Source: Aegilops tauschii subsp. strangulata (taxonomy: Eukaryota; Streptophyta; Magnoliopsida; Poales; Poaceae). Taken from it: a DNA stretch of 64,000 bases. The translations under genes were made by a program, and so were the position numbers. The stretch covers positions 49,612,242 through 49,676,241 of the forward strand of contig NC_053037.3 of NCBI RefSeq assembly GCF_002575655.3, written 5' to 3'. Within the stretch, counting starts at the first letter, position 1. Every line of letters begins with the position of its first letter. The notes beneath the pieces are model-generated. The model did not search any database. It was not told the origin of the DNA and saw nothing but the letters and a program-made list of their open reading frames with translations. Of the stretch, positions 24,338-35,822 are shown piece after piece.

Positions 24338-27300
24338 ATCTCGGGACGAGATCCTCTCGTAGTGGTGGAGTGTTGTAACACCCCGGATGTAACTTTCCAT
24401 ATTTGTAACTCCAACTCTTGCCATTTTCGGCTATGTGTTATGATATTCCCTCCGTGATTGGGTTTTGTCTTCCGTTTTGCATTTTGTTCATGGCATGCAT
24501 CTCATATCATGTCATCATGTGCATCTCATTTGCATACGTGTTCGTCTCATGTATCCGAGCATTTTCCCTGTTGTCCGTTTTGCAATCCGACACTCCCACA
24601 TGCACCGGCGCACCCCTCCTGTCTCTTTTCGTGAGCGGGTGTAAAACATTCTCGGAATGGACCGATTCTAGCCAAGGGGCCTTGGTATACCACCGGTAGA
24701 CCACCTGTCAAGTTTCGTTCCATTTGGAGGTCGTTTGATGCTCCAACGGTTAACCGGGTAACCGCAAAGTCCTTTTGTGTGTTGCAGCAAAACCCCCCCT
24801 CCAAACAGCCCAATAACCCATCTAAGTCCCTTCCATGCTCTCGGTCGTTTGATCACGATCGTGTGGGCGAAAACCGCACTCCATTTGGAGTCTCCTAGCT
24901 CCCTCTACCTATATATATGTGTGCCTCCCCATTCCAAATCGCAGATAAACCCAAGCCCCGCTCCCTCCGCGCGCCGGACAGAAGCCGCCGCCGCCCCAAG
25001 CCAACCAGAGGGCGACACGTGGCGCGCTGCCGCTCCCCGCCGCCGCCGGCCCGCGAGCCCGCGGGAGGCCCTCCAGGCCCAGATCGGCGAGCCGCCTCCG
25101 CCCGCACCGACCGCGCACGCCCCGCGGCCGGCTGCCGCCGTCTTCGCCCGCCGGACAATGCCCTTCGCGCCGGCTGCCGCCTCCGCCGCGGCACGCCGCC
25201 GCCGCCCGTCCCACCGGCGCCTCGCCCCGACCACGCCTCCTCCGGCCGCCGCCGCCGCCCCGGGCTCCGTGCCCAGCCGCCGGCCCCGCGGTCCCGTCCC
25301 GCCGGCGCCTCCCCCCTCCTCCGGCCGCCGCGCCGCCCGATCTCCGGCGAGCCACCGGCCCTGCCTTGATTACCGTGCGCCAGATCCAGATCGGGACCGA
25401 AGGTTGACTTTCCCCCCTCTGACTTCTGCCAAGTCCCGTAATCCTCACAATATGTTGCCCTGTTCATCACATCATATCTCCTTGCATACTGCTCCGTTTT
25501 GCGTGCATGATATTTCGAAATGTTCACCACGAGGTGCTCTTCATTTTGTTACATTGTGCCATGCTCGTTTGAGTTCATCTTGATGCCCGAATCTCTGGTG
25601 CAAGAGTGCTATATGATGTTTACTGCTGTTACTTATCAGAACTTGGTGATTTGTTATTTTTGTTGCAATTGATGTGTGCATCTTATGGGCATGAGTTGTA
25701 CAGGTGTTTTGATATATGCCATGCCATCTTTACAGAGGTGTATTCCATGTATTTTTGTGATCTATGTGGTGACTAGGACAAGCATGCAAACTAGGCTTCG
25801 TGATGTTTCTGTTTTCAGGGACTTAAGATTTTGCTCTGTTTTCAGGGACTTAAGATTTTGCTAAGTCTGCGACTGCTGTTATTTTGTTGCCATGTATCCA
25901 TGTGTCTACAGTGAGATCCATGCTTATTTTGGGTATGTTCAGTAAGGACGTTTTGTAGATATAGTTGAGCTCTATCCATACATGCCTCTGTTTGCAATTA
26001 TGGAGTGCCATAGCATGTCTTTATCTTGCTCTATTTTTGCTATAAAATATTCCTGGCAGATTGTTAACATGATATTCAATTTTGCCAAGGTTGTTGTAGT
26101 TGTTTCATACATGCTATGTACTTGCTCTTGCCATGGATAACTTCATAAACATGCCATCTTGCTGTAGGTATGCTTGTTTTGCCATGCATTGCTTCGTGAT
26201 GAGTGAATCGAGCTCACAAAGATGCCTTCATAATGCTGTTAATGCCATGCTCTATTTTCTGCAAAGTCTGGAACCTGTTAACGAAACTTGCTATGTTTAC
26301 ATGAGTGCCATCATATCTTCTGTTCCTTTTTGACTCATGGTCAGTAAGGGATTTTTGTTCTATGAATTTAGTAGATTCATGCCCTGCCTTGTTTTGCTAT
26401 GTGAAGTTCCTGCAGCATATGTTTTGCTTGCTCTGAACATTGCTACCTGATGCTGTTTCAGTCATGTCCAGTATTTTCTTCAAGTCTGTGAAGCTGATAT
26501 CTTTTGCATTTTTGCCATGCTTGTTTGAACCTGTTATGTTGTGATCTAGCCGTAGCTCAGTGTTCATCTTTTGTCAAGCATCTCCTGTAGATTACTGCCA
26601 TATGCTTTGTTGCTATGTTGGGGTGCTGTAGTATAGTTACTTTATGTATTCTAAGTGCTATCAGGCTGTTAATCGCAGATTCGTGTCATTCTTGTTTTGC
26701 TTGCCATTTGCAAACCGTGCATCCGTTCCGGTGATCTTTATATCGATTTTGACCGAAATCATCTCATCTTTCCAGTGGCATACTTGGTTTGCCAAGTTAC
26801 TGGCTTGTTCATCCTTTTTCTTCCGGAGCACACATATGCATCGCATACCACATCTCGCATATCATGCATGTTTTGCATCATGTTGCTTGTGCATTTTCCG
26901 TGATTGATTGTGGTTCCGTTGCTTGTGTTCTTGCTGTGGGTAGAGCCGGGAGACGAGTTCGTGAACGAGGAACCTGTTGAGGACGCTTACGAGGATCAAG
27001 CTTTCGACAACTCTGAGAACCTTGCAGGCAAGATGACCATACCCTCGAAATCACTTCTATCTTTGCTTTGCTAGTTGTTCGCTCTATTGCCATGTTGCGC
27101 TACCTACCACTTGCTATATCATGCCTCCCATATCGCCATGTCAAGACTCTAACCAATCTTTCCTAGCAACCGTTGTTTGGCTAAGTTACCGCTTTTGCTC
27201 AGCCCTTCTTATAACATTGCTAGTTGCAGGTGAAGTTGAAGTTGGTTCCATGTTGGAACATGGATATTTTGAAATATCACAATATCTCTTATTTAATTAA

Positions 27301-27494
27301 TGCATCTATATATTTGGTAAAGGGTGGAAGGCTCGGCCTTATGCCTGGTGTTTTGTTCCACTCTTGCCGCCCTAGTTTCCGTCATACCGGTATTATGTTC
27401 CTTGAGTTTGCGTTCCTAACGCGGTTGGGTGATTTATGGGACCCCCTTGACAGTTCGCCTTGAATAAAACTCCTCCAGCAAGGCCCAACCTTGG

Positions 27495-28142
27495 TGTCGG
27501 GGATATACCCCGCGGTATGACCCGGCCGGAAGTATGACCCGGCCGGACTTGGCGCTTCACCGTGACCCGCCGGAGGACTGGCGACTCACGGGTCTGGCGG
27601 CTCACTGTCAGACGACTCACGAGCCTGATGACTCACGGAGGACCCCGACGGCGGGTCGGATAGAAGACTAGGCCCAAGGCCCAGAAGGCCGGCTCATGTT
27701 ATGGTGGGCCGGCTTAAAAGGAAAGGGATGACGAATATTTCCTTTACGCGGAAGCATGACCCGGACTTGTATTCATCTTGTAAGAAAAGATAGACTAGCC
27801 CTAGTCCTACTAGGACTCCATATGTAACCCGCCCCTCCAACTTATATAAGGAGGGGCAGGGCTACCCAAAGAGGGACGAGCAAGAAACAATCTCTAGGGC
27901 TAGACACAACTAGAGGAGATCCGGTTTACGGCGACTCCCTCGTGATGATAATGAGATCTAGCCTCAAACAGCATGTAGGGTTGTTACCGGATGATGTTTC
28001 CCGGGGCCCGAAGCTGTCTAAACCCTTGTCTTGTGTTGCGTCTCTCGATTCCGCTCAACCCCTCTCAAGCTATCACATAGATGCGTTGGCCTCACGACTA
28101 AGTCCTTACACCTAGGACATCTGACGTGTTAATTCCACGACA
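27495..28142 (+). repeat. 5' LTR of the nested non-autonomous element
   Basis: 648 bp, TG...CA. A TATA-like string (cttatataagg, about 27840-27850) precedes the probable transcript start. The minus-strand ORF overlapping it is not a gene. Confidence 0.93.
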
Positions 28143-28144
28143 GT

Positions 28145-28161
28145 TGGCGCCCACCGTGGGG
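28145..28161 (+). other. Primer binding site of the nested element
   Basis: TTGGCGCCCACCGTGGG two bases after the LTR. A site starting TGGCGCC is typical of Ty3/gypsy elements of the Tat/Athila branch, so the mobilising partner is probably of that branch. Confidence 0.7.
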
Positions 28162-29734
28162 CTCGCGCACCGTGGTGTTGAGTTCTTGGAGGGATTTTTC
28201 TAGGGTTCGAGAAGCTTGCAATCATCAGGATGATGAAGAACCAGCGTTGAAAGCTCCACATCATGCAACCGATCTTATGTGTTTGCTGTAAAAATTTCAC
28301 CTTCAAACGAGCCATTGAAACAAAGTTTAGAAAGATCAAGTTGAGGAGAAGGGTCCATCGTTTGAGCCTCCAGACGCGACGCGTCGAAACCAACGGGAGA
28401 TAGATTTCGGATTAAACGCCGAGTCCTGGAAGCTGTCAAATCCAAGGTTCCATCGAGACCGGCAAAAAGAAATTCTGCTGCCTGATCCGCCGAGTTCCAC
28501 AAGTTCCTGCTGCCGGGTTGCAGATCAAGTATTATGTCAAAAGCTACTACCGAGTCAACAACCATCAGGACGAGCACGGGGGAATCGAATCGGACTCTGC
28601 GGCCTCATCGCTTCCGCCTCCGCCGCTAGGCTCCACCCATGACGGTGCGCTTCCGCCGGCCGTCGTACCTCGCCGAGCTGCCTCTGAGCTGCCGCGCCCG
28701 AGCAGAGAAGCATCACCTCAAACCACCTCCACTGCCTTCGCCGCCGCGGCCGTGAGCCGCTCTCGCTTAGTCGCTGGGGGCCTTAGCCGCCTCGGATGGC
28801 TGTGCTTCGCCCTTGTACCGCCGCGCCAGCTCACCTCCTCCCCACATCGGTTGCTCCGCACCCGCGCTGTTACGTGCCACCGCGGCCTTGAGCCGCCTCG
28901 CCGTTGCTGCTGTGCGCCGCCTTCACTGCCGCTCTAAACCGCTCGGCCTCCACCGCCCACGCTGCGAGCCGCCGCATGGATCCATAGCCTAGCCCATCGC
29001 TCCTCCGCGAGCTGCCATCCAGGTCTGCTGCCCTCACCTCACTGACTCGCCGTCTGCTGCGAGTGGCCATCACCCTTGCCGGCCCTCGTTCCGTGCCGCC
29101 CTGCCTGGCTGCTGCTGCCGTGGCCCCCGCGGACCCGGCTACCTGTTAGCCGGGTCAGGGTGCACCTCTTGTGTCGACGATAATGCAACCAGGGCATTGT
29201 TTTCTTTCAGTTCTAGTGCCCCCAGTGTTCAACTAAACTTGGCTCTGCGATTTAGCACGGGTACAGTTCTGAGGATGAAAGGAAGTACTATTTTTTAGAT
29301 AAAAGGACAAAGAGTTCTGCAAACCGCCGGCCGCCCTCAAGCCGCTTGCCTCCATCGACAAGTCAACACTGGCCGCCGGCGCCTGCCTCCTGCTGGCTTT
29401 GTGCAGCAGTGCTCAATCCCAGCAGAAACCTATGGAAGAAACGAAGGAACAAGAGAAACCGAAATCCTAGCTCATAAACTAATGGTGATGCTGTTCGCAT
29501 GAAAACTAAAGCTATAATCATATACCACGGTCACGGTTAGGTGCTAAGTTGAAAGTACTGCTGCCACCACGTGCACGTTTTACAAAGAAGGGACAAAGAC
29601 AGAGGAAGTTCACGTGAGTGCTGTGCTACATCACATCAGCAGAGTTCCACATATGTATACTAATCAGCATTATCCGACGCCAGTATCCGCGTTCATCCGG
29701 AAAAAAAAACATCAGGTGATATCTATCTAGGTTT
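28162..29734 (+). other. Leader-proximal interior of the nested element, no coding signal
   Basis: GC-rich at 28590-29160 with short overlapping ORFs in both strands (the longest about 139 codons at 28518-28937), low complexity and without motifs. I do not regard these as genes. Confidence 0.6.
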
Positions 29735-30900
29735 ATTTTATAAGCTTAATATTGTTTTCGTCAAAGAACGGTTATTTTGGCCCGTAATATTTTTTATGCA
29801 GGGCGACTATTAAAAGAAAAAGGAGTGGTGTTATACCGCGGATGCATGTTCGGCTGTGCCGCGTGGCTCCACGGGCACGTGTGTCGCGGTCCAGTTTACA
29901 TCAAATGCGCCAGCTGACTCGCCCGACTGCACCGCCTTACAACGCCATGGATGACTCGCGCGTCCGCCCTCGCGACCGGTTCACGTGTCCGCGCCAGCTT
30001 ACAACGTGGAGGACAACTCGCGCGTCCGCGACGGTTTACAACACTATGGGCGACTTACCCGTCCGACCCCATGGCCGACTCTCCCGTCCACGCCGGTTTA
30101 CAATGCCACGGCTGACTCATCTGTTGTCCGGACAAATCAGGTGATGTCCAACTGAGTCTATTTTTAACACATATTGTTTTTTTGTCAAAAAACAATTTAT
30201 CTTGGCCGTGGTCTGCAATGTTTTTTATGCAGGATAATTATTTATGACAAAGGTATTGTTATACCACGGACATGGAGCGCGTGCCAGCATAATTTTGCAC
30301 TGGCGTTCCTCCGGGCCATGCTGCTCAACGGATACACGTGCAAATCTCCGCCCCCGCTGTTCGGTTTACATCCGTCCACACATGCAGCCGATTCGTTGTC
30401 CGCGTCGGCTTACAAACGTCACGGTCGACTCACCCGTCCGCACTGCGGCCGGTTCACCCATGATTGATTTCAGTTTCATCCGGCGATCATCAAGTCTGTG
30501 ACGGATAATTTCCAGCCTAACATATCAGGTGAAATCCATCTAAATCTATTTTGGACAATATTGTTTTTGTCAAAGAACAATTACGTCGGTTTGTATTTTC
30601 TTTATATGCAGGACAATTATTCATTATAAACGTGGTTTATACCATGGGTACGGAGCACGCGCTGGCAACGGCCTGCCCGGTGTTCGTCCGTGCCACATTA
30701 CACGGTGAATGGACGCGTGCAAGACGCCGCCCTTACGGCCCGGTTTACATCAGCTTGCCGGGACCGCGCTTGCGTTTGACTCGCTCGTCCGAACCGGTTT
30801 ACAACACCGCGGCCGGTTCATCTGTCTGAGCCGCCTCTGATGCTGAGGTCGTCTTTTCCGTCCGCCTCTCGCGGCCTGGTCTACATCAACACACCGAGCC
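29735..30900 (+). repeat. Three diverged tandem copies of a roughly 0.4-kb unit
   Basis: Units are marked by tcaggtga, then attgttttygtcaaa, then tttttatgcagg and ttataccacgg-like strings; the attgtttt anchor occurs at 29751, 30173 and 30560 (spacing 422 and 387). Each unit also has a GC-rich part with ggtttaca phrases. The copies are perhaps 60-70 percent alike by eye. Confidence 0.7.
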
Positions 30901-31254
30901 GCACCTGTCTGCATGAGCCGTGTATTGAGTATGAGCAGGTCACTACTTGGGAAGCCCGGTTTTCTTCCAACAAATTGGAGGCAAATTATCATATGTTATC
31001 AGCCGCCGTCTGCACTGGATGGTTCAATGGGCAGGCGCACAAATCGCCACCACTATAGTTCGGTTAACTTCAAACAGCCAGTTGGAAGGAACCATTGGCC
31101 GAGTTGCTGACACGGCTCATACGGGATCATTTATAACCCGCCACAGTCACTTTCAACCTTCTGTTGATTCACATGGCGCTATTAACGCCAATGATATACA
31201 CCTTCTGCTATGGTCAAATATGGATAATCTCAAGCCAACTCCTTGAGTCGTCTT

Positions 31255-34018
31255 GAGACTCGGGGGCTACAATGACATGACTCAACAAATCGTGCCAGTT
31301 TCAGCACGCTCAAGAACTCCGGGTCATTGGAGGAAAAAATAACCCGGCCCTGGAGATTACTGCTCTATCGGTGCAAATTTAAAGGCCGTCAGAAAAATAT
31401 CCGGCTTAAAATAAAGATTCCGGTTGAAAATACGGTTCAAGAGACATCTCTCTCCCGCAAAGCTTTGAAGCTCTCAAATCCGGTTCAAACATCCGGCTCA
31501 AGGTAAATTTGTCTCTTACAAAGCTTTTAAGCTCTCAAATCCGGTTCAAAGTTCCGGTTCAAAAAGAATAAATCTCTCGCAAGATTCGAGTTCTCAGAAA
31601 AAATTAAAGGTTGCCAAAAAGAACTTGCTGCCATGATGCGCGGTTCAAACATAGGTATCCTGCCTTACGGCTTATCTTATTATGGTCACTTGGGGGCTTC
31701 CTGCTCATCGGGCATAGCTATCAGTACCCTCTTGATCGGTGCAATGCTTAAACTTATATGGTCACTTGGGGGCTTCCTGTTCAAACATAGGTTGTATTCG
31801 AACCAAAGAGAACATAGCTGTCGATACCCTTTTGATTGGCAAACTGTTGAACCTACTTGGGGGCTTCTTGATCGTATCCGAATCATAGCTCAACCCCTTT
31901 GGGAATCGACGTGGATCGTATTCGAATCAGCGTCGCTAAACAACTCTTAAGGTCATTTGGGGGCTTCCTGTTCAAACATAAGTCGTATTCGAACCAAAGA
32001 GAACATAGCTGTCGATACCCACTTTGATCGGCAACGCCAACGCCACTGGGGGCTATATGATCGTATTCGAATCTTAGCTTAACCCCATTGGAACGGTTTA
32101 CTGATCGTATTCAAATCAGAAGCCTCAAAAAATTTATCTGTTTCTCATACAGTTTTTGTAATCACAAATATTTTAGTTGTCACAAATATCATGTGTGCCG
32201 GCTTTTACAGAATTGGGTTCTCACCCTCACTGTCCGGGTCACATAAACCGGCGGTATCATTCAAGGGATCATAGGGATCTTGTGATCTACTTGTGTGCAG
32301 GGTAAGACTACATTTGGGTGGTTACCCGCCCTGGCTTTTGACGTTAAGTCGCCAGGGCATATGTTGTTTAAACTCTGTGCAGGATTTACAGAGCTATGAC
32401 TTACATAAATGATTCAGTTCAAGCCCATCATCAAAAGATTGACATTGGTGTCTCAAAAGGGTTATCTATTCTTGATTTTCTCAAAGGCTATAAATAGCCG
32501 GGTTATAAAAATTCCGGCTTACAATGGAGGCGTAATAAATCGCCATCGGCCAAGAGCCGCCGGGTATTTAAACTCCGGATTTACCTGTCAACAGATAAGG
32601 TATTGGAAATCTTTAAATAGCCAAACTTGGCTGGATTTTCATTATGATTTGAATGATTGAGGTTTTCAAACCGGGTTAGTCAAATCTTTAATAGCCAACA
32701 TGGCTGGATTTTTATTATGGTTATCAGAAACTAATATTATGATTGAGGTTTTCAAAGTCGCTTCAGCGCAATGGCAATTATTTTATCAATGGATATGATT
32801 TATTCTACAATGGAAGGAATAGTCCCGAGTCGCTGCAGGCTTACAACCCGGCACTTGGGGGCTACATTATTCAAGTTGAGATTACATCAAATATGCAAGT
32901 CCCATGTCACTGCCAGCATGCACCATGGCACTTGGGGGCTAATGCAAAGTCATTTTTTGCTCACCTCATTGAAGACCCGACTCATCACATCGTAATGAGC
33001 CGGCCCTTGGGGGCTACCAATTGCTCCTGTTAAAATTCAAGATACACAAGCCTTATTACATTATATTGAAGGATCCACTGCTAAGTTGGTAAAGCACAAA
33101 GCTATTAACCTTGTGGACGTGGGTTCAAGCCCCAAGATGGGGGTTACATCATATGATATTATTTCCAATGAAAAGTCCCAGCTCAGTATTATCTTACAAA
33201 GCCGGCCCTTGGGGGCTACACGTTACTGCTCAAATTTACATCATCATATTTACAAAGTCCCTACTCATTATTACATAATGACCCGACACATGGGGGCTAA
33301 TGTATATTGCTCTCTGCTGAAGACAGTTCTAGGATGACCCGGCTACACTACTATGACTATAGCCGACTCATGGGGGCTACACAACTGGATTTTATTTAAA
33401 GCCATGGTGATAAGTCCCGGCTTATTCATGCTGATTAAACCGGCTCTTGGGGGCTACAGGTAATATGGATATAAGGGAGAAATATCTTCAAATTCTCAGT
33501 TTTGAGTAAATCAGATTGACCTGGTGTCTGCAAAAATCATAAACCGGCATCGGCGACAATTATGACTTGGCATCATCTATTTATAACCCGGCAATTTTGG
33601 TACTCATAAACCGGCAAGTTTTATATCTTTAAGCCGGCTGAATATAAGTTGAATATTTGAAGACCAATATTTTTGTCAAGTCAGAGCATTGAAAGCCGAT
33701 CAAGTGGATTATCTCTTACAATATTTCTCAACAAGAGACCAATGTCAGCAAATTGACTCTGAAGCTGGCCTGTTGACCCGGATTTTCAAAGGAAGTATCT
33801 GGATTTTTTGCATTGGCAAAATTTGAACATATCTGCTAAAGAGATTTGCTATGAGATTATGGATACATATCAAGAAGGAAGATGACAAGGACTTAAGGAT
33901 GATCAAGTGCCGGCTTACAAAGAATATTTAACCCGGAACACAACCTGTCAAATTTTTTCTTGTGTTTATATTGCAGATTAGTTTAACATGGATAAATCCA
34001 AATTAAACTAGGGGCTAA
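31255..34018 (+). repeat. Scattered polypurine-tract-like motifs before the 3' LTR
   Basis: The phrase ttgggggct(a/t) or tgggggcta recurs at least a dozen times (for example about 31689, 31765, 31856, 31958, 32856, 32932, 33006, 33208, 33293, 33371, 33448), often after an accggc phrase. The motif immediately before the LTR is actaggggctaa, so these look like duplicated polypurine tracts. cgtattcgaa also recurs at 31790-32110. No coding potential. Confidence 0.65.
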
Positions 34019-34667
34019 TGTCGGGGATATACCCCGCGGTATGACCCGGCCGGAAGTATGACCCGGCCGGACTTGGCACTTCACCGTGACCCACCGGAGG
34101 ACTGGCGACTCACGGGTCTGGCGGCTCACTGTCAGACGACTCACGAGCCTGACGACTCACGGATGACCCCGACGGCGGGTCAGATAGAAGACTAGGCCCA
34201 AGGCCCAGAAGGCCGGCTCATGTTATGGTGGGCCGGCTTAAAAGGAAAGGGATGACGAATATTTCCTTTACGCGGAAGCAAGACCCGGACTTGTATTCAA
34301 CTTGTAAGAAAAGATAGACTAGCCCTAGTCCTACTAGGACTCCATATGTAACCCGCCCCTCCAACTTATATAAGGAGGGGGCAGGGCTCCCCAAAGAGGG
34401 ACGAGCAAGAAACAATCTCTAGGGCTAGACACAACTAGAGGAGATCCGATTTACGGCGACTCCCTCGTGATGATATTGAGATCTAGCCTCAAACAACATG
34501 TAGGGTTGTTACCGGATGATGTTTCCCGGGGCCCGAAGCTGTCTAAACCCTTGTCTTGTGTTGCGTCTCTCGATTCCGCTCAACCCCTCTCAAGCTATCA
34601 CATAGATGCGTTGGCCTCACGACTAAGTCCTTACACCTAGGACATCTGACGTGTTAATTCCACGACA
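34019..34667 (+). repeat. 3' LTR of the nested non-autonomous element
   Basis: 649 bp, nearly identical to 27495-28142; one extra G at about 34381 is the only length difference seen. Confidence 0.93.
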
Positions 34668-35822
34668 CTTGGTTTTACCATTTGCCACCTAAGCCTTTTT
34701 CCCTTGGGTTTTCGCGAGCCCGAGGGTCATCTTTATTTAAACCCCCGGACCAGTGCTCCTTCGAGTGCTGGCCCAAACTGGGCGATGTCCGGCGCCCCCT
34801 GGGCAACCATGGTCTATGCCAACCCGACGTCTTGCCCATCCGGTGTGCCCTGAGAACGAAATATGTGCAGCTCCTATCGGGATTTGTCGGCACATTTGGG
34901 TGGCTTTGCTGGTCTTGTTTTACCATTGTCGAAATGTCTTGTAAACCGGGATTCCGAGGCTGATCGGGTCTTCCCGGGAGAAGGTTTGTCCTTCGTTGAC
35001 CGTGAGAGCTTATGATGGGCTAAGTTGGGACACCCCTGCAGGGTATTATCTTTCGAAAGCCGTGCCCGCGGTTATGAGGCAGATGGGAATTTGTTAATGT
35101 CCGGTTGTAGAGAACTTGACACTTGACTTAATTAAAATACATCAAATGTGTGTGTAGCCGTGATGGTCTCTTCTCGGCGGAGTCCGGGAAGTGAACACGG
35201 TTTGAGTTATGCATGAACGTAAGTAGTTTTCAGGATCACTTCTTGATCATTTCTAGCTTCGCGACCGTTGCGTTGCTTCTCTTCTCGCTCTCATTTGCGT
35301 ATGTTAGCCACCATATATGCTTAGTGCCTGCTGCAGCTCCACCTCATTACACCATCCTTTCCTATAAGCTTAAATAGTCTTGATCTCGCGGGTGTGAGAT
35401 TGCTGAGTCCTCGTGACTCACAGATTCTACCAAAACAGTTGCAGGTGCCGACGATGCCAGTGCAGATGACGCAACCGAGCTCAAGTGGGAGTTCGACGAG
35501 GAACGTGGTCGTTACTATGTTTCGTTTCCTGATGATCAGTAGTGGAGCCCAGTTGGGACGATCGGGGATCTAGCATTTGGGGTTATCTTATTTTCATTTG
35601 GATTTGACCGTAGTCGGTCTATGTGTGGATTTTGGATGATGTATGAATTAATTTATGTATTGTGTGAAGTGGTGATTGTAAGCCAACTCTCGTTATCCCA
35701 TTCTTGTTCATTACATGGGATTGTGTGAAGATGACCCTTCTTGCAACAATACCTACAATGCGGTTATGCCTCTAAGTCGTGCCTCGACACGTGGGAGATA
35801 TAGCCGCATCGTGGGCGTTACA

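Larger units (their letters stand above)
27495..34667 (+). mobile_element. Non-autonomous LTR element (LARD-like) nested in the chromovirus LTR
   Basis: Terminal direct repeats 27495-28142 and 34019-34667, both TGTCGGGG...CCACGACA. TSD is perfect: cttgg at 27490-27494 and 34668-34672, and the empty site is visible in the other LTR (aaccttggttttacc at about 17818). The 5.9 kb interior has no gag, protease, RT, integrase or RNase H, so it must have been mobilised by another element's proteins. About eleven substitutions and one indel separate the two LTRs by eye (under 2 percent), so it is the youngest layer of the nest. Confidence 0.93.
14689..35822 (+). mobile_element. Tekay-like Ty3/gypsy chromovirus with 4.3-kb LTRs, nested
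   Basis: A complete element: 5' LTR 14689-18972, interior 18973-24373, 3' LTR 24374-35822 (itself split by a 7.2 kb insertion). LTRs begin TGTAACACCCCGGATG and end GGGCGTTACA. The flanking pentamers are acggg (14684-14688) and acgga (35823-35827), a target duplication with one mismatch. Removing the element joins cggacgg to ccatcgtattt, matching uninterrupted copy B at about 49633. Gag-pol order PR-RT-RH-IN plus a C-terminal chromodomain places it in the chromoviruses; long LTRs suggest the Tekay/Del lineage. About 13.96 kb without the nested insertion. Confidence 0.93.
24374..35822 (+). repeat. 3' LTR of the chromovirus, split by a nested element
   Basis: LTR pieces 24374-27494 and 34668-35822, about 4.27 kb after removing 27495-34667 and one copy of the TSD. 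It is preceded by a purine-rich run (gtggtggagtgt). It carries the TATA box at 24910-24918 and the acidic exon-like segments at 26944-27027 and 35445-35542, the nested element lying in the interval equivalent to the second intron. The GC-rich zone differs from the 5' LTR by indels, including an extra C near 25315 that shifts the frame corresponding to the proposed exon 1. Confidence 0.93.

Noticed and set aside
28518..28937. 139-codon ORF in the non-autonomous element, considered as a gag remnant
   Set aside because: Pro/Ser/Ala-rich low complexity, no capsid or zinc-knuckle motif, and overlapping ORFs on the other strand.
31255..34018. Reading the spaced ggggg motifs as a quadruplex array
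   Set aside because: Each motif has one G-run only and the spacing is too large; a polypurine-tract origin explains them better.
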